In this document: positions 61,812-64,000 of the stretch, one piece after another
Position numbering within the stretch: the stretch's first letter is position 1
Layout of the letters: every line of letters begins with the position of its first letter
Origin: Lycocorax pyrrhopterus obiensis
Taxonomy: Eukaryota; Chordata; Aves; Passeriformes; Paradisaeidae
Length of the DNA: 64,000 nt
Reading direction: 5' to 3'
NCBI GenBank assembly: GCA_014706295.1
Contig: JACSVZ010000008.1
Span: forward strand, 19,881,659 to 19,945,658
Program-made: the position numbers and the translations under genes
Notes under the pieces: model-generated
What the model was told of the DNA's origin: nothing
Seen by the model: only the letters and a program-made list of their open reading frames with translations
Database searches by the model: none

Positions 61812-63425
61812 GGTGGAGGTCAATTGGAAACGTGGAAAACCACTTGATGACAAAGAAGCCTTCACATCGCTTCTGTATGGAAAAAGCACTATAGAAAATG
61901 TGAAAATGAGATGAAAAAAAGACACAGCTCTCAGTGGAGTAATGAACTGATGAAATCGTCACCCTTTTGCCAGTATTAATTTTTGCCGTGGGAAGATCTG
62001 ATTTCACACAGAATACTAAAACCTATGAAACTGAGAAGTGGGGAGTTCATATTTAATATTTTAAAAGAATCAGCTCAATGCAATAAACATTTGTAATAAC
62101 TTCTGTTGGTACTTTAAAAAAAATTTTTGAGGCATAACTGTTTTTACAAATACCACAAAGGCACTTTTTGGAGGGGATGAGGGAAATGCTAAATCTTAAG
62201 GCCCCCAAACTGCTATCCAAACCAAATGCTTTGGTATAAACATTACCTCCAAAATTAACAATTTGCAAGTATTGAGGACCAAATAAGGTGGTTTGGTATG
62301 TTTATGTGCAAGGTGGTTAAAATTTGGGAAGGGGTATTGTCTTATTTACTTGTTTGGGTTTTTTTTTTTTTAAGTTGCAGCTTCATTCTTCAGTCTGGGC
62401 AAATGTAATTAACTCAGGAACCGTAGACGTATTGTGCCCAAACGTAGAGCAAAAATAATACGAATTTTAAACAGTGGTGAGAACAGGGCTGCTATTTTCA
62501 CTGTACAGCTTTCAAAGCAAGTGGTGTTTAAGCATTTGTTTTGGTGTATTGGTTGTGGAGTAAATGGAGTAGGTATTCTGTGAAAGAGTTTTGTCACCAG
62601 AAGTTTTATTTTGTCGAGCCATTTCCAACTAAAAAATACTTGTATGTAATGGTGAACACTAGAAAATGACAAGGCTATTTACAACTTTTGTGTTCTCAAA
62701 GAAGCAGTCACTTTTAACACTTGGAAATAATGCAGACACAGAATTGTTTTTGAAACTGTCTTTTTATTAGTGTGCAATACTGAAATCCAAAAAGCATCTG
62801 GTTTAGTGATAACTTAATTCTTTAACATCTTTTAACTGTGAGACATAAGGTCATACTGTATGTGTCACGGCAAATACTTTCAAACATTTCCTGTTCTTGA
62901 AGATGCTGTACAACAACCTGTGGTTGTAGGGGACAGAAATTTAAAATGGATAGCACTGCAGGTGAGGAACGCTTGCACTCTCTTGATCCATTTTTTGCTA
63001 ATATTTAATGTAAATAAATTCCTTACATGTGGGTTTTTGTAACTGGTCCCTCTGGAAATCAAGTAAAAATTACCGTTATGTATTTTTAAGTGCAGGAGGC
63101 TTCCAGTTGTCTGGTGTTTTAAAAGCAGAGTCTGCATAATCGGGGTAAAGATTTAGTGTGGTGTAACTTGCATTGCTATCTGGTTTAAAAACTACATATA
63201 TGCTACTCATAACATTACAATTTGAAATGTAAATGTCAGATTTTTCTTAACTTATGTATTCACTACTTTAATTGGATCCAATTTGTCTTATATTTTTGTG
63301 TTATCTTGTACAGTTTTCTTACTTTTCAACTATAAATCTGTATATAACTGTAAATAGAAGGATCGAGCCTTCCTTTAAGACCACTAGTAACAATTCCTGT
63401 GTAAATAAAACTTACAGCAGATGCG
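61812..63425 (+). other. TBC1D12: TBC1D12 3' UTR
   Basis: About 1.6 kb of AU-rich sequence after the stop. AATAAA hexamers occur at 62082-62087, 63013-63018 and 63404-63409; the last is the most likely distal end because the neighbouring CpG island starts immediately after it. UGUANAUA (Pumilio-type) motifs lie at 63009, 63339, 63349 and 63400. Confidence 0.75.
63404..63409 (+). terminator. TBC1D12: distal polyadenylation signal of TBC1D12
   Basis: AATAAA embedded in TGTGTAAATAAAAC, about 1.6 kb after the stop. Cleavage would fall near 63,420-63,430, at the edge of the next CpG island. Confidence 0.65.
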
Positions 63426-63810
63426 GGTTGACGTCCTTTTCCGTTCCTGCGGCCCTGGCTCCGGGCCGGGCCGGGCCGGGCCGCTCCCGGCGGGCGGTGA
63501 CGGCAGCGCTCGGTCAGCGAGGGGCCGCCAGGGGCCGCTGTGGCCGCGCCGCGCGGGGAGCGCTTCCGCCGCCGGGCAGCACGCGCGGGCCGCCGCCATG
63601 AAGCCGGTAGGGGCTGTGAGGGGACCGGGCCGGCGGCGCGGGGAGCGGAGCCCGGGGCTCACGGGGGAACGGGCGGGAGGGGGAGCCGTGGCTGGTAGCG
63701 GCCACTGCTGCCGGAGCTCCGGGAACGGCAGAGCAGTGCGGGTGCTTTGGGTGGGCACCGGTGGCGACCCGGCAAAGCGCAGGCTCGTCTCTCACCTCTC
63801 ACCTTGCTGA
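63420..63810. promoter_or_regulatory. CpG island promoter of the next gene
   Basis: The sequence changes abruptly from AU-rich to GC-rich at about 63,420. It contains TGACGT at 63429-63434 (CRE half-like), a (GGGCC)4 run at 63463-63483, and CTTCCG elements. The ATG at 63598 suggests plus-strand transcription. In human the gene downstream of TBC1D12 in the same orientation is HELLS. Confidence 0.7.
63598..63606 (+). CDS. likely first coding exon of the downstream gene (HELLS by synteny)
   Basis: GCCGCCATGAAG is a near-ideal Kozak context in the CpG island. The codons ATG AAG CCG are followed by gtaggg, a possible donor, so the first coding part may be only 9 nt. Without splicing the frame runs on to 63810 as an Arg/Gly-rich peptide with no domain. 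Human HELLS starts MPAERPAG, so the N-terminus does not confirm identity; the gene order is the only argument for HELLS, a SNF2-family chromatin remodeller. Confidence 0.4.
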
Positions 63811-63878
63811 CCTTTCAGCGCTCTCCCAATAGTCCAACATAGAAAGGGAAACTAAAGTTGAACTGACACAAATTCCGG

Positions 63879-64000
63879 ACTCACAGATTCACAGAATGTT
63901 GTTCTCGGTTGGAAGGGGCCTGCAAGAATCATGGAGCCCGACTCTTAAGTCACTGGCCCGTTCAGAGAGTGAGCCCACAATCTTGGTGTTACTAGCACCA
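63879..64000 (-). mobile_element. tRNA-Ile-derived SINE (TguSINE1-like), cut by the window end
   Basis: Reverse complement reads TGGTGCTAGTAACACCAAG, then GAACGGGCCAGTGACTTAAG, GGCTCCATGATTCTTGCAGG and CCCTTCCAACCGAGAACAAC, parallel to the copy at 23616. It is in antisense orientation just downstream of the putative HELLS exon 1. The 5' head lies beyond the window. Confidence 0.85.

Noticed and set aside
1..64000. operons, CRISPR arrays, phage defence or other prokaryotic-type systems
   Set aside because: The window is vertebrate nuclear DNA; no direct-repeat arrays, Shine-Dalgarno-spaced ORFs or gene clusters are present.

Overview
The window is nuclear DNA from a bird, probably a passerine. 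Three things support this: split genes with GT-AG introns, CR1 LINE 3' ends (several with the typical avian tail), and two copies of a SINE with a tRNA-Ile-like head and CR1-like tail, the structure known for TguSINE1 of songbirds. There are no prokaryotic operons, CRISPR arrays or phage genes.

Layout. Bases 1-6,830 are AT-rich non-coding DNA with one decayed CR1. An intronless D1-class dopamine receptor lies on the minus strand (8201 to 6915, 428 aa) under a CpG island; the best fit is the D1C (formerly chicken D1D) subtype that mammals lack. The interval 8.8-21 kb is non-coding and holds two divergently oriented CTCF-like motifs and an AT palindrome cluster. A CpG island at about 21.0-22.6 kb starts TBC1D12 on the plus strand. 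I could follow it from ATG to stop through 13 exons (21745-61811; 728 aa by the first acceptor of exon 8), with reading phase preserved at every junction. It has a complete TBC Rab-GAP domain, including the Arg finger (IxxDxxR) and Gln finger (YVQG). A candidate 57-nt in-frame cassette exon lies in the long second intron. After a 3' UTR of about 1.6 kb, a third CpG island (about 63.42-63.80 kb) begins almost at the last polyadenylation signal and carries a strong Kozak ATG at 63598. This is probably exon 1 of the next gene in tandem, HELLS by comparison with the human order. The window ends inside an antisense SINE.

Function. The receptor is a Gs-type aminergic GPCR and TBC1D12 is a Rab11/recycling-endosome protein; nothing suggests they act together. 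They are divergently transcribed neighbours about 13.5 kb apart. The arrangement recalls the DRD5-TBC1D14 region of human 4p16 and is probably a remnant of the early vertebrate genome duplications.

I found no new multi-gene system. The best leads are the receptor locus itself and its leader (uORF plus possible small intron), the cassette exon, the 6-nt tandem acceptor, the CpG-rich patch in intron 2, the CTCF-like pair, and the UGUAAAUAAA polyadenylation signals. Most shorter open frames are chance frames, or artefacts of GTG/CTG/TTG starts and of stop-poor CpG islands.
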